Assembly: GCA_951640165.1 (NCBI GenBank)
Contig: OX621240.1
Span: 34,910,713-34,974,712, forward strand
Direction: 5' to 3'
Length of the DNA stretch: 64,000 nt
From: Pseudoips prasinana
Taxonomy: Eukaryota > Arthropoda > Insecta > Lepidoptera > Nolidae
Shown: piece by piece, positions 1 to 10,117 of the stretch
How positions within the stretch are numbered: the first letter of the stretch is position 1
Layout: the number at the start of each line of letters is the position of its first letter
Notes under the pieces: model-generated
What the model was told of the DNA's origin: nothing
Seen by the model: the letters and a program-made list of their open reading frames with translations, nothing else
Database searches by the model: none
Position numbers and translations under genes: made by a program

Positions 1-290
1 TTCCCTGCGGGGTCGAATCAGAAGTGTCAAAATCCGCAGGCGAACCAAAGTCACCGACATAGCCCGAAGAATTGCAAAACTGAAATGGCAGTGGACGGGG
101 CACATAGTTTGTAGAACCGACGGCCGTTGGGGCAAAAAGGTTCTCAAGAGGCGACCACGAACTGGAAGAGGAGAGAGCGTGGGCAGGCCCCCTACAAGAT
201 GGGCCGATGATCTTGTGCGGATCGCTGGAAGACGCTGGGTGCGAATAGCGCAAGACCGGCAATTGTGGAGGTCGGCTGATATGATGATGT
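1..290 (+). pseudogene. 3' end of an RTE-clade LINE, 5'-truncated
   Basis: The reading frame matches the C-terminal tail of the RTE polyprotein found complete at 14905-18037, including KLKWQWTGH, GRWGKKVL and RPPTRWADDLVR. The copy runs in from the left edge. Compared with the complete element it lacks about 35 bp just before the end, so LWRS is joined directly to the terminal GGCTGATATGATGATG. The short ATG repeat is the usual RTE 3' terminus. It cannot encode an active protein. Confidence 0.85.
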
Positions 291-842
291 TTATTTTTTA
301 AGTTTGTGGCAAGATAAGTATCTGATAACAATACACCTTTTCTAAACTTTTCTATTTATTCCTTAATATAACTTTATTAATATCATAATACAGCGTTTAT
401 TTCATATGAGACCAACAAAAGTTTAAAAAATATCAAAGTAATAATAACATACAAAGCCACTAAATTTTACATTTGAAAATATTTCGAGTATGATAAATTC
501 AATAACTGCACTTATTTCACCAAATTTTACTCTACCAAATGTATTTAGCTTGTAGGAAAACTAAATAAATAGCCGAAATAAATAATAGCCGTTATAAATA
601 ATAGTTGTGGCAAAATTAAACAACTTGATTTTTTATTTGTTATTTATTTATAGTTAAAGATAGAATTCAGTTTGTTAAAGCATAATGTGAAAGTTTATCA
701 GGTCCACAAAATATAAAATTGCCGACAGCAAAATTGTCTCACATTTTCTTACAAATGTACATTAACTAAAAAAAAACACTAAATCGCGTTTATCTCAGAA
801 CTACAAAATCAGAGTTATTTAGTTTTCCAACTACGGGGACGA
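291..842. other. A+T-rich gap, no gene seen
   Basis: Low-complexity A/T-rich sequence between the RTE fragment and the tail of the next LINE. No ORF, tRNA head or terminal repeat is recognised. Confidence 0.6.
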
Positions 843-873
843 TAGTCAAATAGTCAAATAGTCAAATAGTCAT
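843..873 (-). repeat. LINE 3' terminal 8-bp tandem repeat
   Basis: On the plus strand GTCAAATA occurs three times plus a partial unit. CR1-type LINEs end in such short repeats, which are used to prime target-site reverse transcription. This marks the 3' end of the minus-strand LINE. Confidence 0.75.
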
Positions 874-1073
874 TTATTGGTAAGATTTCTTACATGTCAT
901 GAAAATGATTACAAAAATATATTATAATAAATGTCTAAACAATGTCAAAATATGTCAAATCAAAAATATTATAAACTAAACTTGAGTCAAATACATAATA
1001 ATTTGTTCAAAAACATAAAAAAGAAAATAGGTCACAACATAGTCAGCAAGTCAAAATCATAAATTACATATTA

Positions 1074-4064
1074 TTATGTCAACATATTAGATTTGAAATG
1101 GATAAATTCATCAACGGAATAGAACGATTGCTCGATAAGCCACCGTTTTAACCGAGTTTTAAAACTTATTAAGGTTGGGGCACTTGATATGCTCAATGGT
1201 AGTTTATTATACACTGTGCAGCCCATAACATGAGTAGTTTTGGATGTTTTAGTCAGTGTCCTCGGTACCGACGTCAGCTTATTGCTATGCCGTGTACAAT
1301 AGGTGTGTATCTCACTCCGCTTAGTATACAGTTCTATGTTTACCCTAACGTACACTGCAACTTGGTACAGCACTATTGAAGGTAACGTCATGATACCCAA
1401 TTTTTTAAAGTGAGGCTTTGCGGATACGTCTTGTGGTATATTAACAATTGCCCGGATGGCACGTTTCTGCATTCTGAATGCTCGCTCCCAGTCTGCAGCG
1501 CGTCCCCACAGCTCCGCACCATATTGGAGCAGCGAATGCACCGTAGCAAAATAACATGCGCGTACCTCTGCCACTGACACTATTTTACGTAATCGGCCGA
1601 GGGCGAAGCATGCACTCCCTAATCTTCCGCATATTTTATCAATATGGTTATCCCACTTGAAGCACTTGTCAATCTCGAACCCTAAGAATGTAGTTGTTTC
1701 AACTTGCGCAATGCTCACTCCATTCGCCGATACCGTCAGAGGTCTTTGTGACCGGCCTGACAGTACAAAGTGAATGAAATGAGTTTTTGCTACGTTGAGA
1801 ACAAGTCCATTCATACGGAACCACTGATCAAGCTGGGCAGCTGCTTTATTTAGCTTTTGCTCCAAATGATCGACCGTCTTCGCTGTAACTATGGCCGCGA
1901 CGTCATCCGCGTACATTAGTATTTCAGCACCAGTTACGGTATTCGGCAGATCATTTAGGAGCAACGAAAATAAAATATTAGACACCGACGAGCCCTGTGC
2001 CACACCTATAGTCGACTTTAATGGGTCTGATCTTTCCTTGCCCTCGCAACCCACCACCACTTGTGATCTGTCATGCAGCAACTCTGTCAATAGTGCATGT
2101 GACGGGCCATCCACTCCATAGTGCTGTAATTTTACAGCAATCACAGCGCGGTCGGCCACGTCAAACGCCCTTGACAAATCACAGCATATCAAAGCTACCT
2201 GCTGTCGGTCCTCCTTGGCAGCTAGTACTTGGCGTATGAGTTCACGGGTCAAAGTTGTGGTCGATCTTCCTTCTCTGTAAGCATACTGTTTGTCCGTAAG
2301 GGCGTCTGTAGTCGTCAGAAACTTAATTAAGCGGGAACTTAGGCCGTTCTCGAAAATCTTTGCCACCGTGGGAATAATCGACACTGGCCTATAGTTATCG
2401 ATGCAGTCCTTTTTCCCCTTACCTTTAAAAAGTGGTGAAACTTTACTATTTTTCAATGGTGCGGGGAACTCACCTTCTTTCAAACATAAATTGAAAAGAT
2501 CGGCAAGGACGGGTGCTAAAGGTATAGCCGCTAACCTGATGAGTTTCATCGAAATACCATACGTGTCTTTCGACGGCTTAGGTGTGATACGCGTTACAAT
2601 GATCTGGTACACCTCATCAGCTGTGAACGGATTCAACCGTAGTGAACGGTCAGCTGGACGGCTCACAGCATAGAGCTCATCTCTCACACGCTGTAAATCA
2701 GCACAAGGTGCACCACAAGCAGTTACTGCTCCTAGAAAACGAGCATTCATAGCGTCCAATGCAGATTTTTTTGAGTGGTACGGTTTCCCATCCACATCCT
2801 TAACAATATTAGTAAAGTCAAGACGGGGTGTGTTATCTTTTCCTCTCTCCTTGTTCACAACAGCCCACATTGCCTTACATGTATTGTGAGAGTTTTTAAT
2901 TAAATTTGAATAATGTCTAGATTTTGTGTCATATATTAAATTGTCAAAATAAATTTTCATGTCAGTAATAAAATTAGTTAGTATTATATTATTCGGATTA
3001 CGTTCACTAATTGCAATAAAGTCAAACAATATTAATTTAAAATCCTTAACATCTGGCGTTACCCAAGATGAGTCATATTTAATGGTGTGGCTCACTTTCC
3101 GTAGTGGGAAACAAATGTCAAGCTTGTTTGAAATTATATTAATAATCGCGGTAGCCATCGTGAGCGGATTACTATTGCGCAACTTTATTTCATTCCAGTC
3201 TACACTATCTACAGACACAGAAAAGTTACGTTTGTTCTCTTTCGAAAACATTCGAATATAGCGGGGCATATTACGAGCATTGTTTTTTACACATAGTACC
3301 TCACTTTTAACTGCTAGGTGGTCACTCAAATGAGTTGTAACCGGTTCTGTGGTGATCGCACTAGTCGACATGTTCGTGTAGACATGGTCTAAACAAGTGG
3401 TTGTGGATACTGTGATTCGTGTAGGGAAATCCACCTGATTCGTCATATTATGGGCTGACAGAATGTCACTCAATCTTTTAACATCACAGTTTAAACCACC
3501 TAATGTGTTAATGTTAAAGTCTCCAACTATCACACACTCAATGCCTAGATCGTCTATTTTATCGAGCAATCGTTCAAAATAATCTAAAAAAATATTAGAA
3601 TTAATCAAGTTCGTCCTATATATACACACAATGGTAGAATTATAATCTATTAGTTTTATTGCGGATATTTCGCAATATTGTTCTGTTGATATGGCCACTA
3701 AGTCAAAATACTCAATACATTTAATGTTTTCACGAACAAAGATACACGACCCACCGTGCATTACTCGTTTTCTACAAAAATATGAGGCTAATTTATAACC
3801 TTCAATATGAACACATTTTAAACTCATTTCCCCCAGCCAATGTTCAGATATCGCAAGTATATCGCACTTCAAATCACTATTTAACAACACTTCTAGTCGC
3901 TGAGTTTTTTGATTTAGTGACGCAATGTTTTGATGACATACTATTAACCTATTCGTAACGGGCACATTCACAACATTGCTCGAATCATACGTGTTACCGC
4001 TGCGGCTCCGTCGCACTGTTGTGGGAACTGGTTTAGTTGCATTCGCCAGCGCCCCGCTCGACAC
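1074..4064 (-). CDS. LINE ORF2: AP endonuclease + reverse transcriptase
   Basis: A 996-residue open frame without internal stops. Residues 38-252 are an exonuclease-endonuclease-phosphatase fold: NIAS near 46, SEHW with E74, GDFN with D182, LDHVY near 225 and SDH at 247-249. This enzyme nicks target DNA. Residues 500-800 are the reverse transcriptase: NYRPVSIIP near 557, CCDLSRAFD with D629 and D635, GVAQGSSVS near 687, and catalytic YADD at 718-721. The C-terminal region (about 840-996) has the conserved YNKLP block of CR1-like elements. The start overlaps the end of ORF1 by 32 bp in another frame. All catalytic motifs are present, so this may be a young, possibly active copy. Confidence 0.88.
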   Translation of the reverse strand: MSSGALANATKPVPTTVRRSRSGNTYDSSNVVNVPVTNRLIVCHQNIASLNQKTQRLEVLLNSDLKCDILAISEHWLGEMSLKCVHIEGYKLASYFCRKRVMHGGSCIFVRENIKCIEYFDLVAISTEQYCEISAIKLIDYNSTIVCIYRTNLINSNIFLDYFERLLDKIDDLGIECVIVGDFNINTLGGLNCDVKRLSDILSAHNMTNQVDFPTRITVSTTTCLDHVYTNMSTSAITTEPVTTHLSDHLAVKSEVLCVKNNARNMPRYIRMFSKENKRNFSVSVDSVDWNEIKLRNSNPLTMATAIINIISNKLDICFPLRKVSHTIKYDSSWVTPDVKDFKLILFDFIAISERNPNNIILTNFITDMKIYFDNLIYDTKSRHYSNLIKNSHNTCKAMWAVVNKERGKDNTPRLDFTNIVKDVDGKPYHSKKSALDAMNARFLGAVTACGAPCADLQRVRDELYAVSRPADRSLRLNPFTADEVYQIIVTRITPKPSKDTYGISMKLIRLAAIPLAPVLADLFNLCLKEGEFPAPLKNSKVSPLFKGKGKKDCIDNYRPVSIIPTVAKIFENGLSSRLIKFLTTTDALTDKQYAYREGRSTTTLTRELIRQVLAAKEDRQQVALICCDLSRAFDVADRAVIAVKLQHYGVDGPSHALLTELLHDRSQVVVGCEGKERSDPLKSTIGVAQGSSVSNILFSLLLNDLPNTVTGAEILMYADDVAAIVTAKTVDHLEQKLNKAAAQLDQWFRMNGLVLNVAKTHFIHFVLSGRSQRPLTVSANGVSIAQVETTTFLGFEIDKCFKWDNHIDKICGRLGSACFALGRLRKIVSVAEVRACYFATVHSLLQYGAELWGRAADWERAFRMQKRAIRAIVNIPQDVSAKPHFKKLGIMTLPSIVLYQVAVYVRVNIELYTKRSEIHTYCTRHSNKLTSVPRTLTKTSKTTHVMGCTVYNKLPLSISSAPTLISFKTRLKRWLIEQSFYSVDEFIHFKSNMLT

Positions 4065-4857
4065 GGGGACGCACGCGAAACCAGTCTGATACCTTTACAC
4101 GCGGCGGCCACGAAGTCGGTGAGCTGAGTCGTTCATAAATACTCTCGGGGCAACCTATTACAAATGCTGCATGTTTATCTGTTTTGATTTCCCGTTTTTC
4201 GACTATGTATTCGTCACATGGTTGTATTTTTTTTAAATAGTTAAGTACATTTTGAGTTGTGGTTTCCGGAGTAAATGACCACGCCTGAATATATTTCATA
4301 CGCTCCACCGTTTTTAGTTCGTCATCTACTTTTCCTGCACCAGTTACTATTTGACGTGATCTACGTTTGCGATTGATTGTTTTCCAACCTTCACGATCAT
4401 TATTGTTGGACAAAATCTCTGAGTCGCTAATTTTCTTGGTTGCGCGCTCCGTTGATTTAGTGGCCACACCGGCCAATTCTGTTTCTTGAGTTAGTTGGCT
4501 AGTCGAAACGTTATTATTAGTAACTGATTTCGTTCGGCTTACCTCGGGTGTCTTCGATATTTCGTTTGTCACCTGAGACAGTGCAGCGCTTTTATCAGCT
4601 GAAACGGTACCGACTACATTTTGACGTGCTTGACGAATTGGTCGCTGGACCGCTGGATGGGTTTGAGCGCTCGTTGATTTGGGGTTTACATTATTACCCT
4701 CAATTTTTGAGACCAAATTCTTGATGATATCAACTTGATCAATTATTATAGCATTTTGAGTCGTTATTTTAGTTTCCAATGTGTCCACTTTATCACTGAG
4801 AACGAGAATCGTCTTTTGTAACTCACGAACACAACCTTCGAGCGCTTTATATGCCAT
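4033..4857 (-). CDS. LINE ORF1: gag-like nucleic-acid-binding protein
   Basis: A 274-residue open frame directly upstream of ORF2. Residues 1-60 are heptad-rich and predicted to form a coiled coil (LQKTILVLSDKVDTLETKI). Residues 60-185 are a polar, probably disordered Ser/Thr/Asn-rich linker with a basic cluster NRKRRSRQ near 162. Residues 188-265 look like the RRM-like fold of insect LINE ORF1 proteins (AWSFTPETTTQNVLNYLKK). No CCHC zinc knuckle or PHD finger is visible, although many relatives have one. The usual role is RNA binding in the retrotransposition particle. Its stop lies inside the start of ORF2, suggesting termination-reinitiation or frameshifting. Confidence 0.72.
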   Translation of the reverse strand: MAYKALEGCVRELQKTILVLSDKVDTLETKITTQNAIIIDQVDIIKNLVSKIEGNNVNPKSTSAQTHPAVQRPIRQARQNVVGTVSADKSAALSQVTNEISKTPEVSRTKSVTNNNVSTSQLTQETELAGVATKSTERATKKISDSEILSNNNDREGWKTINRKRRSRQIVTGAGKVDDELKTVERMKYIQAWSFTPETTTQNVLNYLKKIQPCDEYIVEKREIKTDKHAAFVIGCPESIYERLSSPTSWPPRVKVSDWFRVRPRVERGAGECN

Positions 4858-4970
4858 TTTCCGGGCTAAATAAATTAAAAACCGTCAAGGAACTTGCAGT
4901 AGGCACTACTTCGCACGAGAACTTTATATGTAAAATGTATGTTATATACTATCTAATAAATATTTCTTTA

Positions 4971-5364
4971 ATTACCTGCATGTGGAAGAGCGGAGCTCTA
5001 CAAAGGCAATGTTATGCCTAAAAGGTATGCCCCAACAATATTGTATATAGGTTAAGTTGAGTTAATGAAAACAAAAAGCTATTTATTTATTTATTGCATT
5101 GTGAGCTTGACAAGTACAAGTGTATGTTAATACCCAAGTGCTGAATAAATTTCATTATTTCATAACATCCATACGTTACCAATGTTATGACTGCAAATAT
5201 TAGCAGCGGCAACAGGCTGCCGCACCGCTGCGCGCTGCTCTCACTAAATCAATTCCCGTAGTAAAAGCGGCACATGCCCCGTAATGCTATTACTATATTA
5301 ATATTATACATTATCATAATAAGCGGAACACATAAGGGAAAATCGATTGGGGTAATAATATAAC
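4971..5364 (-). other. LINE 3' UTR-like remnant plus unassigned sequence
   Basis: On the minus strand 4975-5060 reads like a LINE 3' UTR (GCATAACATTGCCTTTG, then GAGCTCCGCTCTTCCACATG). A G+C-rich patch follows at 5195-5275. No gene is seen, and the assignment of the first part is from memory of similar repeats. Confidence 0.35.
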
Positions 5365-5520
5365 AGCATGAGACATTATTCACATACGGCTTTCGGATCC
5401 CAAACTAAGCAGAGCTTGTACTATGGAAACTAGATAGCTACTTTACTTTTGTAAATGCATACCTTATATAGATAATTACACCCAGGCTCAGGACAAACAG
5501 AGATGTTCATTGACACAAAA
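5365..5520 (-). mobile_element. SINE S2 copy, tRNA head missing
   Basis: Matches the body and 3' part of the complete S2 SINE at 62588-62842, including CCAAACTAAGCAGAGCTTG on the plus strand and the GGACAAACAGA...ATGTTCAT stretch. The tRNA-derived 5' third is absent. Confidence 0.75.
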
Positions 5521-5544
5521 CGGAAAAATTAAAAAGGAAAAAAC

Positions 5545-5882
5545 ACTTATTGTGACATAACTATAATGTCTTAACTATATTATGCCGTCGCGATATTTTT
5601 TGTAGATATGTTTGTGGATATGTTCTGCAAAGACGTGGTACATTATTTTGTTCTATAATCAATAGTTTTCGCAGCGCACGCGATGTAAGAAAGTTATTTG
5701 GTACATTTTTCACAACTTTGGTTACATCTTGATAATTGTATATAGTCTATGTTCACCAGAGATAGAGTAGCTTTCCAACAGTGAAAGAAGTCTTCAAATC
5801 GGTCAAGTAGTGTCGGAGCCTATTCAACACAAACAAACAAAAAAACATTCAAATCTTTCCTCTTTATAATATTAGTGTACAT
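5545..5882 (-). mobile_element. Helitron-like non-autonomous element
   Basis: On the minus strand it begins ACTAATATTATAAAGAGG and continues with GAATAGGCTCCGACACTAC and TTGGAAAGCTACTCTATC. This resembles a common lepidopteran Helitron 5' region. No CTAG 3' end with a hairpin is found, so the copy is probably 3'-truncated. Confidence 0.5.
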
Positions 5883-5965
5883 AGAGCATAACATTCTGTA
5901 ACTGTATGATCAGCTTGAATGGGAAAGTATCTCCTTATAGAATCCTCATATCAGTCGAAGGATGA

Positions 5966-6113
5966 ACATTCTATGTTTGAAATGTACCAGCCAGCGTGAG
6001 CAATGAAGAATATTCTAATTTCAAACCATGCGAAAAGGTTGGTTTAAGATTAGAATCTTTATAGATCACGCTGGCTGGTCACATTTCAAATAAAATTTCA
6101 AATTTAGAATGTA
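5966..6113. mobile_element. Palindromic MITE
   Basis: Long imperfect inverted arms: the left has TTTGAAATGTACCAGCCAGC and the right has GCTGGCTGGTCACATTTCAA. An outer ACATTCTA/TAGAATGT pair extends the arms. It has no coding capacity and the parent family is not recognised. Confidence 0.6.
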
Positions 6114-6400
6114 AAATAAAAAAAAATATAAACAGAAGAAGATGATAATATGTGAATGTGAGACAGACCATTATTGCGGTACAAGGCATCTGCTCTTCGT
6201 GATAGCTTCAAATATAAATAACCTCTTTTTGTCAAACATTGTGAAAAGCATTCAACTAGCCTAAACAAAGAGTTTAAGCCCCCTACAACAGATTTAAGTT
6301 TCATAAAGTTGAGCGCACTCTATGAGAGCGCACGTTACGTAGCTGACAATGCCCAGCTTCAACCGTTTCATGTTAACCACCGCCGTGTTTGTTAACAGGT

Positions 6401-6526
6401 ACTCACGGCTACATATCAAGCTATATTTTCCAGTATAAGCTGATCCCGAGTTGTATAAGATTTCCATACAATGAGAGGTAAGCTTATATTGGAAATATAT
6501 AGCTTGATATGTAGCCGTGTGTACTT
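6401..6526. mobile_element. Hairpin MITE, copy 1 of 2
   Basis: The arms start CACGGCTACATATCAAGC and pair for about 45 bp with the opposite end (GCTTGATATGTAGCCGTG). A second copy with the same core (GTATAAGCTGA/TCAGCTTATA) lies at 49582-49710, so this is a mobile family. Confidence 0.7.
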
Positions 6527-6659
6527 GTAGATATTAGGTCAACAAAAATTTTCTAAACGCGTCAAAAAAGAAGTCATACTTACGAGAATATAATCATTAA
6601 TTAGATAGTAAAGCTTTTCCTTATCATAAAAAGCACAACGTATAAAATAACAATGTAAA

Positions 6660-6866
6660 TTCTCATTATCATCACCCCATTTCATCTCGTGAAGAAGTCG
6701 ATCCAATAGAATATCTCCCAGAGAACGGGCAGCAGCGTCTCTATGTGCACTTTGACTATAATACTGCGATCGCCAACCCATCTGCCAAACTACTATAGCA
6801 TATCCATCGAAATTATGGACACAAATCGATTGTGGAAATCTTTCGTCCAGCAGTAGACGTCTTTAC
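6660..6866 (+). mobile_element. RTE deletion derivative carrying both element ends
   Basis: The first part matches the 5' end of the RTE element at 18037 read on the minus strand (CCCAGAGAACGGGCAGCAGC, GCGATCGCCAACCC). The end matches its 3' terminus (TCGTCCAGCAGTAGACGTC). The middle, including all coding sequence, is gone. Such copies can only be mobilised in trans by RTE enzymes. Confidence 0.7.
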
Positions 6867-6870
6867 AACG

Positions 6871-7044
6871 TTTATACAAAGCCAGAGGTCTGTGTAAAGC
6901 CTATAGAACGGTGAGCCTACCTGTCCTAGCGGGTGTACTTCCGGTTGATCTTGAAGTTCAAAGACGAGCAGCAATGTATTATTCTACGCGCGAAAATGTA
7001 GAAAATGATTGTCAGAGGCCTCCTTGGCGGCTTGAACAGCTCTG
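6871..7044 (+). pseudogene. R1-clade LINE reverse transcriptase C-terminal relic
   Basis: In frame from 6871 the sequence reads KAYRTVSLPVLAGVLPVDLE and ends in a stop. Ala-Tyr-Arg-Thr-Val-Ser followed by LAG-LP-DLEV is characteristic of R1-clade RT C-terminal regions. Only about 57 codons survive and both sides are unrelated, so this is a dead fragment. Confidence 0.65.
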
Positions 7045-7395
7045 ACACTAGGGTAACCACGTCACATACGATAAGTGAATAAGTAAGATGGTAATTTTGA
7101 ATTAAGACAAATGTTTTGAATTCAATAAAGTTCTTTCAAATTTTGTCTTGTTTGACATATGCCTTTAAAACCAATAGTAAGTAGAACTTTTCAGAAAAAC
7201 AACAATTGGGATATTGTCAGCCTCTTAAACAGCTTAACAGCCGTTCCTACGTATATAAGGATGTCACACACGCTCGCTTATGACAGCGTACAGGGCGACG
7301 GTGCGTGAAATTGACACGGAGCGAAGGTAAATAAGTTTAACGTAATATTACAGAGTTCATTGAATATTGCATTATTGAATATCATTGTGGTGCGC
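7045..7395. other. No feature recognised
   Basis: Mixed-composition sequence, including a G+C-richer stretch around 7260-7320 (ACACACGCTCGCTTATGAC). No significant ORF or repeat end is seen. Confidence 0.5.
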
Positions 7396-7494
7396 TGTAA
7401 GCCTTTGATTGGCCTCATAACTTACCTACGATAATTACTATTTCGGCAGCCATTTTGAAAATATCTTATTTATGAGGCCAATCAATGGCTTACA
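7396..7494. mobile_element. Short inverted-repeat element (MITE-like)
   Basis: A 24-bp left arm, TGTAAGCCTTTGATTGGCCT and on, pairs with the right arm at 7471-7494 with one mismatch, leaving a 51-bp interior. No relative is seen elsewhere in the window. Confidence 0.5.
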
Positions 7495-7526
7495 ACAAAA
7501 AGCTTTACCAACAAAAAGCTTATTTC

Positions 7527-9192
7527 AAGTTTTACCTGAAAAACTGGTCTCGGTAATCATTTCTACTCAATACTCAATACTTTATTGCATTCCATAATGT
7601 ATACAAGGCTGGTAGGTAAATTATAGAGAAACAATTATGGACCCTGTCGGGCACAGCAAGTTAGTTTTTAGAGGAGAGGATGAAGCGCTTTTTGTTTAAA
7701 AACATAATAATATTGAAATTAAGGAGTAAATCTTATATTTAGATATTTAAGTAGATATTATTTATGAGTAGATTTATATTAATTTTGTTTATAATTAGTA
7801 TTTCTATATTTATTTATTTATTTATATATTTATTTTTAATAGATATTTTCTAAATTATAAATTAGGTAATTATTTTATATATTTATTTATATATTAGCTG
7901 TAATTTATTATTAACTAAATAGTAAGTAATTAAAGATATTGCACGGTAGATAAGGTAAATAGATGTATTAGGTACTACTTGGTTATTCTAATTATCTTCG
8001 TTTCTCTAGGAGGAATTTATCTTTGAAGTATTCGTCAATTGTGTAGTAGGTTTTATCTAAGAGAAATCGTTTTAGTTTATTTATAAATATATTGTTTGTT
8101 TCTGTGTTTTTTATGTGTTCAGGTAATTTATTGTAGATTTTTATTGACGTGACAAACGCACTAGAGGAGTGCATTTTTAGTCGTGAAGTTGGCAGGTTGA
8201 GTCTATTTCCATGTCTAAGTTTGATTTCTGTTTGTATGTCTTCTCTTTTGCTGTAGAAATGTGGGTACTTCCTTACAAATTTGCAAATTTCAAATATATA
8301 GAGACAGGGTAGTGTTAGGATGTTTAGTTCTTTGAAGTGTGGTTTACATGAGTCGGTGTCTTCTATGTTAACCAATGTTCTTATAAGTTTCTTCTGTATT
8401 GTAAATAGCGAAGGTGCGTCTGTACCGTTACCCCATAATATTATTCCGTATTTAAGCCAAGCGAACGCGTACGCATAGTATGTTACTATTGCTGTTTTAA
8501 GATCTGTACTTTTCTTTATTTCTCTGAGGGCATATGCAAATTTAGATAGCTTTGTTTTTACTTTCTGTATGTGTGGTTTCCAGTCTATGTGTGTATCTAT
8601 GTCTAGGCCTAAAAGGGTGAATTTATTAACTATTTCTAACTTGGATCCTTTGTATTTAAAATTTATATTTATTGGGGTTTTTTGTCGCGGGTGGAAAGTG
8701 ACTATTTTTGTCTTACTAAAGTTAATTTCAAGGTTATATTCGTTCATCCAGCATGTTGTGGTATCAAGTATAGATGTTAGTGTTTGGTTCAGGTTTTGGT
8801 TATTTTTACATGATGTTAAAATAGAGACGTCGTCGGCAAACAATACGCACGTTTCATTTATGTGGTTAGGGAGATCATTTATGTAGACTAAGAACAATAG
8901 GCATCCCATGACACTTCCCTGTGGTATGGAGGCGTTTACAGGTATGTTTTGTGATCTAATTAGTTCAATGTGTTGTGTTTGTGTATTGTAGTGTTCTATT
9001 TATACGACTTGTTCTCTGTTTTTTAAATAAGATGTAAACTAGTCATGACTTTTTCCTCGGATACCTATGTTGTAAAGTTTATTCAATAGTATATCGAATT
9101 GTACTTTATCATACGCTTTGGTCATGTCTAATAACAGTCCAATTTTAGTTGATACTAAATGATTACCGAGACCAATTTTTCAACTAAAACTT
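7527..9192. mobile_element. Inverted repeat whose arms flank a LINE
   Basis: A 36-bp arm at 7527-7562 (with CTGGTCTCGGTAATCATTT) is the imperfect reverse complement of 9157-9192 (AAATGATTACCGAGACCAA). The decayed LINE at 7563-9160 fills the space exactly. Either the LINE inserted into the loop of a palindromic MITE, or the arms belong to a larger composite element. Confidence 0.6.
7563..9160 (-). pseudogene. Decayed CR1-superfamily LINE, RT and 3' UTR
   Basis: The longest frame, 7992-8909 (305 codons), begins at the RT core (MGCLLFLVYINDLP), carries the catalytic box as FADD near 8830-8840, and ends with IYNKLPEHIKN...RFLLDKTYYTIDEYF. That C-terminus is shared with the intact element at 1074-4064. 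Upstream, 8910-9155 still shows LLLDMTKAYDKVQFDILL and PQGSV, but with stops such as the TAG inside NREQVV and TGA/TAG near 9040. The endonuclease and ORF1 are missing, so the copy is 5'-truncated. The 3' end is a short tandem repeat (ACTCAAT on the plus strand) at 7565-7580. The A/T-rich 3' UTR is about 420 bp. Confidence 0.8.
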
Positions 9193-9235
9193 CTTTACGC
9201 CCGCGTGAGTTGGGTATAGTAAGTTGGTGAATGCG

Positions 9236-9815
9236 TGATGATAGCATTACGAAAATGTGTTCGGGTGAGGCGAACGGAAGTCGAGAAGGAGATATAAGTC
9301 AGTGAAGATAGAAAGGGTTGCGTTTCGTATATTACCGAAAGAGATAAACAGAGTCAGTTGGGGCGCATTGGATCCGGTGGTAGCATTAAAGCGCGACCGT
9401 CGTTATTAACACAAGGTCCATCATAATAATAATACCTTAATATAGACAGAACCATTGACAATATGTAGTAAAAATATTAGACTTAAACTAGATTATTAAA
9501 CATAATTTCTTGACAATAACTTGATACGAGCTAGCTAAATATCATTGCTATAATAAAATAAATTTTATAAATGTTTTCATACAATATGTACCTAAATATC
9601 TATGTTACTAGAAATAATAATGTATACAACTATATTACTACAAACATGTTCTGACTATTTACAAGCGCTTTTTTAAAGTCTACGTGAATAAAAACCTTTT
9701 TATTTTATTTTAGAGTGGTGCGAAAACACATTTTCTTTCTCTCTTTCTCTCATAGCGAGTTACGTTTGAAGGTTAACTTTAGTCGTGTGGTCTAAAGCAC
9801 CCTCGTTTTTTTAGG
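9236..9815. repeat. Unclassified repeat T, split by a LINE insertion
   Basis: The left part (GGCGAGGCGAACGG family, GTTGCGTTTCGTATATTA) and right part (TTTCTTTCTCTCTTTCTC, TCGTGTGGTCTAAAGCAC) occur together in copies at 37395-37612 and 37990-38180. Here the halves are separated by the LINE A 3' end at 9354-9712. No coding capacity is seen and the class is unknown. Confidence 0.6.
9354..9712 (+). mobile_element. LINE family A, 3' end only
   Basis: A conserved 3' block: GCGCGACCGTCGTTATTAAC, TGATACGAGCTAGCTAAAT, CATGTTCTGACTATTTACAA, ending GTCTACGTGAATAAAAACC and a TTTTA-rich tail. Other copies are at 42855-43185 (minus), 59845-60225 and 63548-63775 (plus). Uniform 3' ends with variable 5' ends indicate target-primed reverse transcription. 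The coding region is absent, so the clade is unknown. Confidence 0.7.
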
Positions 9816-10117
9816 ATTATTATTAGGGTTTTGCGTGTGTTTTCTTGTAACATCTCCAATTTGGTCAGAGAATGTTTGTCGAGGGCTTACCCTTCCGGTT
9901 GTACAATTCACTCACACAGACCAGGTGTAATTCTAAGAATATAATGAGGGTAAACGAGGCAGAAGTGGTGTACAAGGATCGTGACAAATTTCAAGTGAGA
10001 ATTGGTACTCTGGAGTACATTTTTAAAGATATTGGATAAAGTATATTACAATCTAAAAATATAAGTGAATTACAACACAATGATTTAAATCATTATTAAC
10101 ATCATCACCATGTTAGA
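9816..10117. other. No feature recognised
   Basis: No ORF, tRNA head or terminal repeat is visible. The last 60 bp before the RTE tip are A/T-rich. Confidence 0.5.

Larger units (their letters stand above)
843..4970 (-). mobile_element. CR1-superfamily (Daphne/Kiri-like) LINE, nearly complete
   Basis: A minus-strand non-LTR retrotransposon with a 5' leader, ORF1 (4033-4857), an overlapping ORF2 (1074-4064), a 3' UTR of about 200 bp and a terminal 8-bp tandem repeat. Endonuclease followed by reverse transcriptase, with short-unit repeats instead of poly(A), is typical of the CR1 superfamily. The C-terminal pattern VYNKLPLSI...RLKRWLIEQSFYSVDEF recurs in the fragments at 7992-8909 and 58189-58515. 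The exact 5' end is uncertain, because LINE-like 3' UTR sequence lies directly upstream at 4970-5060. Confidence 0.8.

Noticed and set aside
1891..3261. Plus-strand frames of 72-100 codons
   Set aside because: Antisense shadows of the CR1-like ORF2. They show no motifs and mirror its codons.
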